Program-made: the position numbers and the translations under genes
In this document: positions 9,592 to 18,441 of the stretch, piece by piece
Layout: the number at the start of each line of letters is the position of its first letter
Position numbering within the stretch: the first letter of the stretch is position 1
DNA from: Oceanicola sp. D3
Lineage (GTDB): Bacteria; Pseudomonadota; Alphaproteobacteria; Rhodobacterales; Rhodobacteraceae
Assembly: GCF_006351965.1 (NCBI RefSeq)
Contig: NZ_CP040932.1
Location: forward strand, 2,232,001-2,296,000
Length of the DNA: 64,000 nt
Direction: 5' to 3'
Notes under the pieces: generated by a model
Database searches by the model: none
What the model saw: only the letters and a program-made list of their open reading frames with translations
Told to the model about the DNA's origin: nothing

Positions 9592-9975
9592 TTAGAACAG
9601 GTCGACTTCACCGCAGGGGCGTTCTTCTTCCAACGCGGCTTCACCACCTTGGAGCAATGCGATCCGGCAGCTCTCTAGGCGGAGCAGATCCGCAAGGGCG
9701 ACAATGTCGATGTGGTCGTTGCGGCCGGCCGCGTCTGCGGCAAGATGTGCGGCGGCCCGAAGATCATCAAGAGTCTGATGGATTAGATCGAGGCCCTGGA
9801 GTTCTCTCAGTTGTGCGCGGGAGGGGTGGCCGGCTTGCGTGAGGAAGTTGCCGAGATCGTCCTGCATCTGAAAAGTGCGGGCTGCCAACCCATCAAGCGT
9901 GTCGGCCAAGCGGGTCAGAAGGGCGGAAATCGAAAGATCCGCTGGGCCGGTTTGAATGGTCTCGACAGCGGTCAT
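9592..9975 (-). CDS. Small helical chemotaxis protein, possibly CheZ-like phosphatase
   Basis: A 127-aa, wholly helical protein encoded last in the - strand che operon. Its ATG overlaps the stop of the preceding cheY as ATGA, which indicates translational coupling. Around residues 59-72 it reads LQGLDLIHQTLDDL. The DxxxQ spacing (Asp63, Gln67) and context resemble the DLTGQ active-site helix of CheZ, where Asp and Gln dephosphorylate CheY-P. The C-terminus CGEVDLF also recalls the acidic-hydrophobic CheY-binding tail of CheZ. It is much shorter than classical CheZ (over 200 aa), so the assignment is inference. Otherwise I would call it an uncharacterised che-operon protein. Confidence 0.75.
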   Translation of the reverse strand: MTAVETIQTGPADLSISALLTRLADTLDGLAARTFQMQDDLGNFLTQAGHPSRAQLRELQGLDLIHQTLDDLRAAAHLAADAAGRNDHIDIVALADLLRLESCRIALLQGGEAALEEERPCGEVDLF

Positions 9976-10358
9976 AGGCGGCCCACCACGGCTTCCATGC
10001 AGGCATGGAGATCCTTTGGCTGAAATGGCTTCTTGATGAAGTTGTTCATCCCGAGGGCCCGGCCGGTGTCGATGATCTGCTTGTCCGCCTTTCCGGTGAT
10101 CAGGATGAAGCCGATGCCTTTCAACCTTGCATGGGTGCGCAGGGCCTTGAGCAGGTGCAGGCCATCCATCCCCGGCATGTTGTAGTCGGAGATGACAAGA
10201 TGGGCCGGCTTTTTCTCTAGTTCGGCCATGGCGGCGTTGCCATCAGCGGTGTAGCGCACGTTGGTGACACCCATCGCATCAAGAGCCTGAAGGATCAGGC
10301 CGCGACTTGTGGACATATCGTCTACAACCATGACGTGGAGCTTTTCTCGGAGGGACAT
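9972..10358 (-). CDS. cheY: CheY-type response regulator (second copy)
   Basis: A 128-aa single-domain receiver that carries the signal from CheA to the flagellar motor or acts as a phosphate sink. The acidic pocket (VVDD, residues 11-14), phospho-acceptor Asp58 in VISDYNMPGMDG, Thr in ILITGKAD and Lys in FIKKPFQP are all present. The start was set at ATG 10358 by AGGAG seven bases upstream, which overlaps the end of cheR four bases away; an upstream in-frame ATG lies inside cheR. It overlaps the small CheZ-like gene by ATGA, so the two are probably made together. Confidence 0.93.
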   Translation of the reverse strand: MSLREKLHVMVVDDMSTSRGLILQALDAMGVTNVRYTADGNAAMAELEKKPAHLVISDYNMPGMDGLHLLKALRTHARLKGIGFILITGKADKQIIDTGRALGMNNFIKKPFQPKDLHACMEAVVGRL

Positions 10359-10362
10359 CTGG

Positions 10363-11295
10363 TTACTCCTGATGGGCGCTTGGGCGCGGCGAAACTGGGG
10401 GGTGGGCCGTTGAATCGAAAGCGAAGGTCGTTTGGCCCACCTGACAAAACGGGGCACCGGCCGCCGGATCGATCCGCTCGGAATGCCCGAGATAGAGGAC
10501 AGCGTTGAAGGCACAGATGTCGGCAAAACGGTAGATCAGCCGGTTTTGCGTGGGTTGGTCGAAATAGATCATCACGTTTCGACAGAAGATCGCATCGAAC
10601 TTGCCCCTCATCGGCCAGTCGCCCATGAGATTGAGGTGGCGGAAAGACACCAGGCTGCGGACGTCGTCGGACACCCTCATATCGCCTCCCTCAACCGGAT
10701 GCAGAAAGCGATCCCGCCCGCCGGTTTTGAGTGGGGCCACAAGATCCGGTGCATAGGTTGCGGCACGGGCCGCGGCGAGGATTTGCTGATCAACGTCTGT
10801 GGCAAGGATCTTCAGGTCGTGACGTTGGGCATCGGGGAACTGCTCGAGCACCACCATGGCGAGGCTGTAGGGCTCCTGCCCGGAGGAACAGGCGGCAGAC
10901 CAGAGCCTCACCCGCTCGCCTGCGCGGGCCTTCTCAATGAGCTTAGGCAAATGCCGGGCAGCAAAATGTTCGAAGTGATGGTTTTCGCGGAAGAAGCTGG
11001 TGACATTCGTTGTCAGGGCCGAGATCAGATGCTCGCGTTCCTCACCGGCCTCCGGACCCTGCAACAGGGCGATGTAATCATCCACCCCTGAAAGCTTCAG
11101 GGCGCGAAGCCGCTTGCCGATCCGTGAAAAAACCATCGCCGCCTTCTCGGGGACAATATTCAGCCCGGCAGCATCGCGGGCCATGCCCGCGATCGCGTCA
11201 AACTGGGCGCGTTTTTCTGGCGACATCGGCTCTGGCGCTTCCACACCGGCCTGCTGCGCCACGCGCGCGGGAGATATGGCTTGGGCTGTGCTCAC
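10363..11295 (-). CDS. cheR: CheR, chemoreceptor methyltransferase
   Basis: A 310-aa S-adenosylmethionine-dependent enzyme that methylates receptor glutamates. The N-terminal helical domain (about 25-100) leads to TTNVTSFFRE, the conserved CheR segment. The SAM site follows (LWSAACSSGQEPYSLAM), with the acidic residue in ILATDVD and the later motifs FDAIFCRNVMIYF and LYLGHSE. It starts inside the last codons of cheW (ATGA overlap at 11292-11295). The receptor in this cluster ends in DWEEF, a fitting docking tail for CheR. Confidence 0.95.
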   Translation of the reverse strand: MSTAQAISPARVAQQAGVEAPEPMSPEKRAQFDAIAGMARDAAGLNIVPEKAAMVFSRIGKRLRALKLSGVDDYIALLQGPEAGEEREHLISALTTNVTSFFRENHHFEHFAARHLPKLIEKARAGERVRLWSAACSSGQEPYSLAMVVLEQFPDAQRHDLKILATDVDQQILAAARAATYAPDLVAPLKTGGRDRFLHPVEGGDMRVSDDVRSLVSFRHLNLMGDWPMRGKFDAIFCRNVMIYFDQPTQNRLIYRFADICAFNAVLYLGHSERIDPAAGAPFCQVGQTTFAFDSTAHPPVSPRPSAHQE

Positions 11296-11777
11296 GCGGC
11301 CTCGGCATCAATGTTGGGCAGAACGGCGGCCAGATCAAGCACGCGTAGCATGCGCTCTTCATGGATCGTGAGCGCGCGGACGCATTTCAAAGATCCGTCG
11401 CTGGACATGTCCGGCGGGGCCTGCAGCTCAGCCTCCGAGACGGCGAAGATATCAGAAACCGCGTCAACCAGCAGGCCAACGGTATTGTCGCCGGATTGGA
11501 CCACGACGATGACATTTCGCTCGTTCTTTTCACCTGCGGGGATGCTGAGGCGTTTGGCGAGGTCTATGATTGGCAGCACCGTGCCGCGCAGGTTGATGAC
11601 ACCGCGCACATAGGGCGGGGCATGGGGCAGGGGGGTGGCCTCTGTCCAGCTGCGGATCTCGCGCACCGAGATGATGTCGATCGAATACTCCTGCGCGCCA
11701 ACGTGAAAGCTGAGCAACTCCTGGCGGGTGGGGTCTTGGGCGTTGTCATCGGTTTGTGTCACGAGATTATCCTGCAA
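11292..11777 (-). CDS. cheW: CheW, chemotaxis coupling protein
   Basis: A 161-aa adaptor that links the receptor tip to the CheA kinase. The two SH3-like beta-barrels are recognisable from ELLSFHVGAQEYSIDI, the loop PLPHAPPYVRGVINLRG, which is the receptor/CheA-binding surface, and the strand VGLLVDAVSDI. Length and motif order are normal. It overlaps the end of cheA by 11 bases and the start of cheR by 4 bases. Confidence 0.95.
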   Translation of the reverse strand: MQDNLVTQTDDNAQDPTRQELLSFHVGAQEYSIDIISVREIRSWTEATPLPHAPPYVRGVINLRGTVLPIIDLAKRLSIPAGEKNERNVIVVVQSGDNTVGLLVDAVSDIFAVSEAELQAPPDMSSDGSLKCVRALTIHEERMLRVLDLAAVLPNIDAEAA

Positions 11778-13983
11778 GATCGAAGGTTTGCATATTGCGG
11801 GAGGTGCCCGCCGAGGCGATCAGATCCGCCGGGTCGAGGATGAGGGCGATGCGGCCATTGCCGAGAATTGTGGCCGCCGCGATACCGGGCACGCGGCCAT
11901 AACTTTCCTGCAGCCCTTTGATGACGACCTGGCGTTGCTCGACGATCCGTTCCACCACCAGAGCGGAGCGGGTGTTATCTTCCATCGTTATGAGCAGCAC
12001 CGAGCTGCCCTCGTAGCTGTCGAGCGGGGTGCGGAAGCCGAGTTGCACCGCCATGTCGAGGATCGGGACGAACTCTTCACGGATGCGCACAAGCTGGGTG
12101 CCTGCGCCGAGCTGTTCCATGTCGCTGGACTGAAGCGTCAGGGTTTCGGAGATCGAGCCGAGCGGCACCACGAGGATCTCGCCTCCGGCTTCGACGACCA
12201 TCCCGTCCAGCACAGCGAGGGTAAGGGGCAGCGATATGGAGAAGGTCGTGCCAACGCCCGGCTCCGAAGTGATAGTGACGCGCCCGCCGAGGGCCTGGAT
12301 CGAGCTGCGCACGACATCCATGCCGACACCGCGACCGGAGAGGTCGGAGACTTCTTTTGCGGTGGAAAAGCCGGGCAGGAAGAGGAGGTTATCAATCTCC
12401 TGGTCCTGCATGGGCACGCCGGGTGGGATCAGGCCCTTTTCCTCGGCCTTGGCCTTGACCACGTCGCGGTTGATGCCGCCGCCATCGTCCTTGATTTCCA
12501 GCACCACGCGACCGGACTTGTGCGCCGCTGTTAGGGTAACAACACCATCGGCGGGCTTGCCGGCGGCGATGCGCCCCTCGGTGGTTTCAAGCCCGTGATC
12601 GACCGCGTTGCGGACCATATGGGTGAGCGGATCAGCGAGCCGCTCGATCACGGTTTTGTCGATTTCCGTTTGCTCGCCATCGGTGATGAAGCGCACGGAT
12701 TTGCCGACCATTGAGGAACTTTCGCGCACGATCCGGCTCATGCGCTGGAACAGCGATTTGACCGGTTGGGCGCGGATCATCATCACGCTTTCCTGGATGT
12801 CGCGGGTGAGTTGCAGGAACTCTTCCAGCCCTGATGCGACGGTGGAATTTGCCGGAATCCCCGCTTCGGCGACGCTCTGGCTCAGCATGGCCTGATTGAT
12901 GACCAACTCGCCGACGAGGTTGACCAGCCGCTCGATGCGGTCGAGGTCAACCCGGACGGTGGCCTTGGCCCCGGCGGCGGATTGCTTGCCGTCCTTTGCA
13001 GCGCCCGAGGGCGGTTTGGTGGCGGGGGCCGGTTTTGCGGCTGCGGGAGTGGGCGCGGGCGGGGCCTCTGGGGCTGGCATTTCACTCATTGGCTCGGGCT
13101 CCGGTTCTGACTCGGAGTCTTCCTCCGATGCTGTGCCCGGTGCCTCGCCATCATCGACCGTGCCGGGAATGACGATGGTGTCGAGGTTTGGCAGGCCTGC
13201 GGATGGGGTGCCGGTTTGCTCGATCGAGAGTTCGCACAAGCCGTCCACGAATTCGAAGATTTCGGCAACCTCGTCCTTTTGAGCGCTGCCGGCGATTTGC
13301 ACCTCCCAGCCGATGGCGCTCTCTTCGGGCACCAGATCGGCGAGGGGCGGGAGGTTTGAGATGTCGCAGGTGGTGGTGACTTCACCGAAATCACCCAAGG
13401 CGGCCAGCATGTGGCGTGGTTCGTTGCCCGAGGCGAAGAGTTCGGCAGTGGGGTGAAACCGCACGTGGATGGCCGGGGCGGTAGAGGCATCTGCCGCCTC
13501 CGGCTCTTCCTCTGCGTCCAGCGGATCGAGGGAGAGCGTCATCGGAGCGAAGTCGATCTCTTCTTCGGCTTCTTCCTCCTCGATAACGCCACCGACCAGC
13601 GCTTCGAGATCGCCCAGAACCGCTTCGGTGGTGGCCTTGTCGAGGGTTTCACCATCGCGGGAAGCGCGGACGATATCGTAAAGCACATCGGCACCGCGGA
13701 AGAAGAGGGCGATGGTGTCTCGTGTGGGCTCCAGCCGGCCATTGCGGATTTCGTCCATCACGGTTTCAAACCGGTGAGCGAAGCGCACCAGCTCTTCCAG
13801 CCCGAAGGCCCCGGCACCGCCTTTGATAGAATGCACCGCACGGAAGCAAACGTTGATGGTTTCGGCGTCTGTGTCGCCATCGTCCATCGCGGTCAGCCCG
13901 TCTTGCAGGCTTTCGAGCAGTTCTTCGCATTCGATGAAGAAGCTGGCCCGGATTTCGGCCATCGGATCTGTTTCGGACATCAT
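11767..13983 (-). CDS. cheA: CheA, chemotaxis histidine kinase
   Basis: A 738-aa sensor kinase that autophosphorylates in response to receptors and passes phosphate to CheY and CheB. Domains in order: HPt (His51 in VHSIKGGAGAFG); an acidic linker and a CheY/CheB-binding-like region to about 290; a Pro/Ala-rich linker; the P3 dimerisation helices; the P4 ATPase (MVRNAVDHGLE N-box, DDGGGI G1, GRGVGMDVV G2); and the CheW-like P5 domain. ATG 13983 overlaps the cheY stop as ATGA; a second ATG follows directly. The N-terminal extension of the frame beyond this runs into cheY and is not used. Confidence 0.95.
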   Translation of the reverse strand: MMSETDPMAEIRASFFIECEELLESLQDGLTAMDDGDTDAETINVCFRAVHSIKGGAGAFGLEELVRFAHRFETVMDEIRNGRLEPTRDTIALFFRGADVLYDIVRASRDGETLDKATTEAVLGDLEALVGGVIEEEEAEEEIDFAPMTLSLDPLDAEEEPEAADASTAPAIHVRFHPTAELFASGNEPRHMLAALGDFGEVTTTCDISNLPPLADLVPEESAIGWEVQIAGSAQKDEVAEIFEFVDGLCELSIEQTGTPSAGLPNLDTIVIPGTVDDGEAPGTASEEDSESEPEPEPMSEMPAPEAPPAPTPAAAKPAPATKPPSGAAKDGKQSAAGAKATVRVDLDRIERLVNLVGELVINQAMLSQSVAEAGIPANSTVASGLEEFLQLTRDIQESVMMIRAQPVKSLFQRMSRIVRESSSMVGKSVRFITDGEQTEIDKTVIERLADPLTHMVRNAVDHGLETTEGRIAAGKPADGVVTLTAAHKSGRVVLEIKDDGGGINRDVVKAKAEEKGLIPPGVPMQDQEIDNLLFLPGFSTAKEVSDLSGRGVGMDVVRSSIQALGGRVTITSEPGVGTTFSISLPLTLAVLDGMVVEAGGEILVVPLGSISETLTLQSSDMEQLGAGTQLVRIREEFVPILDMAVQLGFRTPLDSYEGSSVLLITMEDNTRSALVVERIVEQRQVVIKGLQESYGRVPGIAAATILGNGRIALILDPADLIASAGTSRNMQTFDLAG

Positions 13984-14372
13984 GCAGCTCCTTTGCCTGC
14001 GACCATGTTGATGGCGCGCACCAGTTTGACCGGATCGAAGGGCTTGACGATCCATCCGGTTGCGCCGGAGGTGCGGGCGCGGGCCTTCAACTCATCGGCG
14101 CTCTCGGTGGAGAGCACGAGAATGGGCACGGCGCGGTGCTGATCCTTGGCGCGCACGGCGTCGATGAAGCCGAACCCATCCATCCGGGGCATGTTGATGT
14201 CCGTGATGATCGCATCGGGCGGCGTGCCGTCATCGACCATATCTTCCAGCACTTCCAACCCGTGCAGCCCGTCTTCGGCCACCTGCGGGGCAAACCCGGC
14301 CTGGGAGAGGGCGAGCTTGAGCATGTCGCGGATGGTGCGGCTGTCATCCACCGCCAAAATGGAAAGGCTCAT
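13980..14372 (-). CDS. cheY: CheY-type response regulator (first copy)
   Basis: A 130-aa receiver domain. DDS at residues 9-11, phospho-acceptor Asp58 in IITDINMPRMDG, Ser/Thr in LVLSTESAD and Lys in WIVKPFDP complete the active site. It sits between the STAS gene and cheA with ATGA overlaps on both sides, the classical place for the regulator that receives phosphate directly from CheA. The upstream in-frame ATG at 14393 lies within the STAS gene and was not chosen. Confidence 0.93.
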   Translation of the reverse strand: MSLSILAVDDSRTIRDMLKLALSQAGFAPQVAEDGLHGLEVLEDMVDDGTPPDAIITDINMPRMDGFGFIDAVRAKDQHRAVPILVLSTESADELKARARTSGATGWIVKPFDPVKLVRAINMVAGKGAA

Positions 14373-14659
14373 GCGGCGAGCTCCTTGCTGCAAAGGTCAT
14401 CGGCGGTGAGCCCGAAAATGGCGAGCTGCGCCGCGCATTCCTCGCTCAACGCATCCACCGACAGGCTCACCCCGGCCTCTCGCCAGCTCTTGGCGGCAGA
14501 GAGCAGCACTTGCAGGCCGGGCGTGCCCAGGCTTTCGCAGGCGCTGGCATCAAGCACGAGCGGCTTGCCGGCATGACCGAGCAACTCATCGCGCAGCGGG
14601 GCGGCGGCGGGCAGATCGAGCCGCGCGGGAAGCGGCAGGCGTAGACTGGCATCGCTCAT
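14369..14659 (-). CDS. STAS-domain protein of the che operon
   Basis: A 96-aa single STAS domain (anti-sigma-factor-antagonist fold) that heads the - strand che operon. The fold is shown by the strand PLVLDASACESLGTPGLQVLL, which is cut here after the core. At the position where antagonists carry the phosphorylated serine (DSSG) this protein has GTPG, so a threonine could replace it. ATG 14659 was taken over ATG 14716 because conservation starts with SLRLPLPARLDL. STAS proteins in che operons are often unassigned; roles in phosphatase control or receptor-cluster assembly are possible. Confidence 0.85.
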   Translation of the reverse strand: MSDASLRLPLPARLDLPAAAPLRDELLGHAGKPLVLDASACESLGTPGLQVLLSAAKSWREAGVSLSVDALSEECAAQLAIFGLTADDLCSKELAA

Positions 14660-14830
14660 CGGGCAGGCCCCTTTTGGTATGGGGCGAAGGGCGGAAGCAT
14701 GGATCGACTCCTTCATCCGGTCGGTTGGATGAGGAAGGGATGCCCGACAGGTCTTAAGATTAACTTACGCCAGATGAGGAAATCGCACGCCGGGCGAAGG
14801 ATTTTTCAACCCCGCGCCGCGCAGCACAGA

Positions 14831-15796
14831 TCAGGCGGTGTGAAGCTCGTGCAGATGGTTGGCACAGCCGATCAGCGGAGCCCTGTCATCGCGCACCAGT
14901 GTGACCGAAAAATCACCCATGAAGCCGGCAAACCGGCCCTTGTCACGGAAGCCCTCGGCAAAGGCACCGGTGCCCAGCAGCCGTTCAAGCCCAACGGCCA
15001 CACCGCCGACCAGAAAGACCCCGCCGAATGGCAGATGCTCCAGCGCGAGATTGCCTGAAACCGTGCCCAGAAAGCGCAGGAAGGTCTGCACCGCTGCCAC
15101 CGCCTGCGGGCTCGTGCCGCCCTCAGCCGCTGCAATGATATCGCTGCCACGCAGCTCGGGCGCGGCCCCGGTTTCGGCGCAATGCCAATGATAAACGTTC
15201 TCCAGCCCGCGCCCCGAAAGCACCTCTTCAACCGCGGGAAAGCCGTGACTGTCATCCACGTAATGCGACAGCCGAAGGTCGGCCTCGGTGCGGATCGGCA
15301 GGTTGACATGGCCACTCTCGGAGGGTGGCACGAAGCGGCCTGCGGGGGTGGCATGAACGGGCACCGCGTTGAAGCCCGTGCCGACGTTGACCACGAGCGC
15401 GGTTGCCTCAGGCGCAGCAGGCTGAGCCGCGGGGATCACCGGCACAAGGCCCTCGGGGGCGATATGGCCAATGGCATGGCCGGGGGCCTGAAGATCGTTC
15501 AGCAGCGCCACATGCGAAGTGCCTGCCGCCCGGGTAATGGTGGGGATATCGAGCGTCCAATCAATGTTGGTCAGCTCTGCCACCCCATCGACCACCGGCC
15601 CGGCCGCGGCCACGCAGGCACCATCAATGGCCGGCGTGCCGACCTGCGGCAGATAGGCGGCCACCACCGCCTCGAAATTGGCGAAATCGGCATTGCGAAA
15701 GCGCTTGATGCTGGCCACGTCCAGCTCGCGCCCGTGGGCCAGTGCAAGGCGGGTGTTGGTGCCGCCGATATCGGCGATCAGCGCGGCTGCGGTCAT
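14831..15796 (-). CDS. glk: Glucokinase
   Basis: A 321-aa ATP-dependent glucokinase of the bacterial Glk family, converting glucose to glucose-6-phosphate. The phosphate-binding motif LIADIGGTNTRLAL opens the chain. NDLQAPGHAI carries the catalytic aspartate, VNVGTGFNAV is the adenosine/phosphate loop, and PSESGHVNLP is the sugar-binding strand; the later GGVFLVGGVAVG motif is also typical. Length matches the family. The start overlaps the stop of the beta-glucosidase as ATGA, so the two are coupled. Together with the agl genes it would channel imported disaccharides into central metabolism through the glucose they release. Confidence 0.93.
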   Translation of the reverse strand: MTAAALIADIGGTNTRLALAHGRELDVASIKRFRNADFANFEAVVAAYLPQVGTPAIDGACVAAAGPVVDGVAELTNIDWTLDIPTITRAAGTSHVALLNDLQAPGHAIGHIAPEGLVPVIPAAQPAAPEATALVVNVGTGFNAVPVHATPAGRFVPPSESGHVNLPIRTEADLRLSHYVDDSHGFPAVEEVLSGRGLENVYHWHCAETGAAPELRGSDIIAAAEGGTSPQAVAAVQTFLRFLGTVSGNLALEHLPFGGVFLVGGVAVGLERLLGTGAFAEGFRDKGRFAGFMGDFSVTLVRDDRAPLIGCANHLHELHTA

Positions 15797-17118
15797 CCGT
15801 TCTTCCTCAATGCGGCTTTCAGCGCCTCATAGGAGGCTTTGGGGGTGCGCTGCAAGCTGTCGTAATCCACATGCACCAACCCGAAGCGGGGGCCATAGCC
15901 ATGCGCCCATTCGTAATTGTCCATCAGCGACCAGATATAATAGCCCTTCACCGGCACGCCGGCCTCGATGGCGTGCAGCACCGCGCCGAGGTGGGCATCG
16001 AGATAGGCGATGCGGGCCTCATCGGGCACGCCGGGGGTGTCTGGCCAGGCCATGCCGTTTTCGGTGACATACAGCGGCAGGTCGCCGGTGTAGTTCGAAG
16101 CGGTGTCGGTGAGGAAGTGGAAGAGGCCCTCGGGGTAGATCTCCCAGCCGACTTGAGTTTTTAGCAGATCGCCCGCGCCTTCGGTGTAATGCGGCCAGGG
16201 CTCATTTGGCGCGGGGGAGATGAGCTTGCGGGTATAGTAGTTGAGGCCGCACCAATCGAGCGGGGCGGTGATGGTGGCGAAATCGTCCTGCCAGTTCGCG
16301 GGCATATGCAGGCCGAGGCCTTCCAGCACATCTTCGGGGTATTCGCCCTTGAAGATGCCGGAGCGGAACCAGCGGTTATAAATGCCGTCATAGCGCTGCG
16401 CGGCGAGGGCGGCATCGGGCGTGTCATCGGCGGGTTGGGCATATTCGAAGTTGAAGACGGCACCGAGGTTATCCATTCCGAGGCTGCGCATGGCGCCGAT
16501 CGCCTCGCCATGGGCAAGGCAGACGTGGTGCATGGCGCGGGCGGTGGCGCGGATGTCGCGCAGGCCCGGCGCGTGGTGGCCCATGAAGTGAGAAAGCCAG
16601 CCGACGCACCACGGCTCGTTGATTGGCGCGGCCGACCAGATACGGTCGCCTAGCGTGCTCATCACGGTGTAGGTGTAATCAGCGAACCACTTGGCGATGT
16701 CGCGGTTGCGCCAGCCGCCCTTGTCGAGCAGGGGCGAGGGCAGCTCCCAGTGATAGAGGGTGGCGGCGGGTTTCAGGCCGCGCTCCAGCATGCCATCGAC
16801 GAGACGGTCGTAAAAATCGAGCCCCTCGGGGTTGGCCGGGCCGATACCCTCGGGCATGACGCGGGCCCATGAGAGGCTGAAGCGATAGACATCAAGCCCG
16901 GCATCAGAAATCAGATCAAGGTCTTGCGGCCACTTGTTGAAGTGGTCACAGGCGCGCGCGCCATTCTCGGCGCCCACGACATTGCCGGGGGTTGCGGCGA
17001 AATCATCCCATTGGGTGCGGCCTGCGCCGCCGTGCTCATGGCCTTCGATCTGATAGGCCGAGGTGGCGGTGCCGAAGAGGAAGCCTTCGGGGAAGTCGGC
17101 GCGGGTGTGGCGGAGCAT
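15793..17118 (-). CDS. Beta-glucosidase, glycoside hydrolase family 1
   Basis: A 441-aa GH1 retaining beta-glucosidase without a signal peptide, hence cytoplasmic. The N-terminal signature FLFGTATSAYQIEG is intact, the acid/base is Glu168 in APINEPW and the nucleophile is Glu353 in YVTENG; YNRWF and YIWSLMDNYEWAHGYGPRFG are the usual sugar-binding and C-terminal motifs. It is 9 bases downstream of aglR and overlaps glk, so all three probably share one transcript. It adds beta-linked disaccharides to the alpha-linked ones handled by aglA. It is often annotated bglA/bglB; I leave the symbol open. Confidence 0.93.
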   Translation of the reverse strand: MLRHTRADFPEGFLFGTATSAYQIEGHEHGGAGRTQWDDFAATPGNVVGAENGARACDHFNKWPQDLDLISDAGLDVYRFSLSWARVMPEGIGPANPEGLDFYDRLVDGMLERGLKPAATLYHWELPSPLLDKGGWRNRDIAKWFADYTYTVMSTLGDRIWSAAPINEPWCVGWLSHFMGHHAPGLRDIRATARAMHHVCLAHGEAIGAMRSLGMDNLGAVFNFEYAQPADDTPDAALAAQRYDGIYNRWFRSGIFKGEYPEDVLEGLGLHMPANWQDDFATITAPLDWCGLNYYTRKLISPAPNEPWPHYTEGAGDLLKTQVGWEIYPEGLFHFLTDTASNYTGDLPLYVTENGMAWPDTPGVPDEARIAYLDAHLGAVLHAIEAGVPVKGYYIWSLMDNYEWAHGYGPRFGLVHVDYDSLQRTPKASYEALKAALRKNG

Positions 17119-17127
17119 CGGGTTCTC

Positions 17128-18153
17128 CTATCGTGGGGCTGGGCCGGTGGACGAGCCAAGGGTCAACTCGGCTTCCATGATATGTTGGCGGGGGCCTGAT
17201 TCTTCACTGTCAATCAGGCCGAGGAGCATTTCGGCGGTGATCCGGCCTGCCTCTCGCACAGAGCTTCGGGTGGCTGTGAAAACAGGCACTTCGCCGCCGT
17301 TCTTGAAGTATCCGAGATCATCGTCATGGGTGATGATCGACACATCGCGGCCCATGGCAAGGCCACGCTCTTCGACCGCGCGGCGCACGCCCATGGACGT
17401 GATCAGCGAGGACACGAGGAAGGCGGTGGGCGGATTGGAGTGGCCGAGCATCTCGGCGGCGGCCTCGTAGCCATAGCTCTCGGTCATCTCTTCAGAGCGG
17501 TGAAGCTCGGGGCGGAAGGTTAGCCCGCGCGCGGTGAGCGCGGCCTCGAACCCCTCGCGGCGGCGCATGGCGAAATCCATGCCTTCCAACCCGTTCAGCA
17601 GCGCGATCTGGTGGTGGCCAAGGTCCGCAAGGTGGAGTGTGGCCCGCTCGAAGGCGCGACGGTTGTTGACGTCGACCCAAGAGTAATCATGGTCGTCCAC
17701 CGGCGCGCGGCCATGGACGACGAAGGGCAGGCCGACCTCCTTGAGCAGTGCGATGCGCGGATCATCCTTGCGGGGGCCGTGGATAACGATGCCATCGACC
17801 GAATTGCGCTGCGCCATGGAGCGATAGGCGGTGTCTTCATCGTCATCGGGCACCACGGTGAGCATCATGTCATAGCCGGCGCGGGCATAGATTTCGCCCG
17901 CGCCGCCGATGAAGTCGCCAAACACGGGGTTCATCATCTCGTGGTTGGTGCTGATCGGGATGACGTGACCGATGGCCATGGCGCGGCCCGTGGCGAGGCT
18001 TTTGGCGCGGGTGTTGGGGCGGTAGTTGTGCTGCGTTGCAGCGGCGAGCACGCGCTTGCGGGTGCTCTCGGCAACCTCCGGATAGCCGTTCAACGCCCGG
18101 CTGACAGTGGTTTGGCTCAAGCCCAGATTCGCGGCAAGTTGCTTGAGGTTCAT
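17128..18153 (-). CDS. aglR: LacI-family repressor of the alpha-glucoside genes
   Basis: A 341-aa LacI-type regulator. The N-terminal helix-turn-helix and hinge are clear (MNLKQLAANLGLSQTTVSR, then hinge NTRAKSLATG), followed by a periplasmic-binding-like sugar sensor. ATG 18153 starts exactly at the conserved helix; ATG 18171 would add six residues and fall next to the operator. Two palindromes AAAGCGCTTT, one at 18170-18179 in front of this gene and one at 18338-18347 in front of aglE, fit autorepression plus control of the divergent operon. The name follows the identical order in rhizobial agl loci, which is family knowledge. Confidence 0.88.
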   Translation of the reverse strand: MNLKQLAANLGLSQTTVSRALNGYPEVAESTRKRVLAAATQHNYRPNTRAKSLATGRAMAIGHVIPISTNHEMMNPVFGDFIGGAGEIYARAGYDMMLTVVPDDDEDTAYRSMAQRNSVDGIVIHGPRKDDPRIALLKEVGLPFVVHGRAPVDDHDYSWVDVNNRRAFERATLHLADLGHHQIALLNGLEGMDFAMRRREGFEAALTARGLTFRPELHRSEEMTESYGYEAAAEMLGHSNPPTAFLVSSLITSMGVRRAVEERGLAMGRDVSIITHDDDLGYFKNGGEVPVFTATRSSVREAGRITAEMLLGLIDSEESGPRQHIMEAELTLGSSTGPAPR

Positions 18154-18169
18154 GGGCGCGGAGCCTTTC

Positions 18170-18179
18170 AAAGCGCTTT
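18170..18179. promoter_or_regulatory. AglR-type operator at aglR
   Basis: A perfect 10-base palindrome AAAGCGCTTT, flanked by C and T, typical of LacI-family operators, centred about 20 bases before the aglR start codon. The same core recurs at 18338 and 24838. Binding here would repress aglR and, as they share a transcript, the downstream glucosidase and glucokinase genes. Confidence 0.7.
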
Positions 18180-18337
18180 TAACTTTGGCGCAGACTAGCG
18201 GCTGGAGCCGCCGCCGTCAAAGGCTTGCGGCCGCAGCGAAAAAATGCTGCAGGCGCGAAGTTGGTAATAAAAACAGGGGGTCGGCGGAGAGCTGCAGGTT
18301 GACCTGTGGGGTGGGATGATCCATGCTTGACCCATCC

Positions 18338-18347
18338 AAAGCGCTTT
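18338..18347. promoter_or_regulatory. AglR-type operator in the aglE promoter
   Basis: A second AAAGCGCTTT palindrome, about 95 bases before the aglE start. A possible -35 element TTGACC lies at 18327-18332, so the operator would sit between -35 and -10, the classical blocking position. The rest of the 18154-18441 divergent region has no gene that I can support. Confidence 0.7.
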
Positions 18348-18441
18348 GAGGGCTGAGTCGTTTCGGGCTTCAGTCAAATTTGCGCGGGGGAAATCACGAC
18401 ACGAGCTGCGCGCTCGGCACCACAACCGGGAGGATATATCC

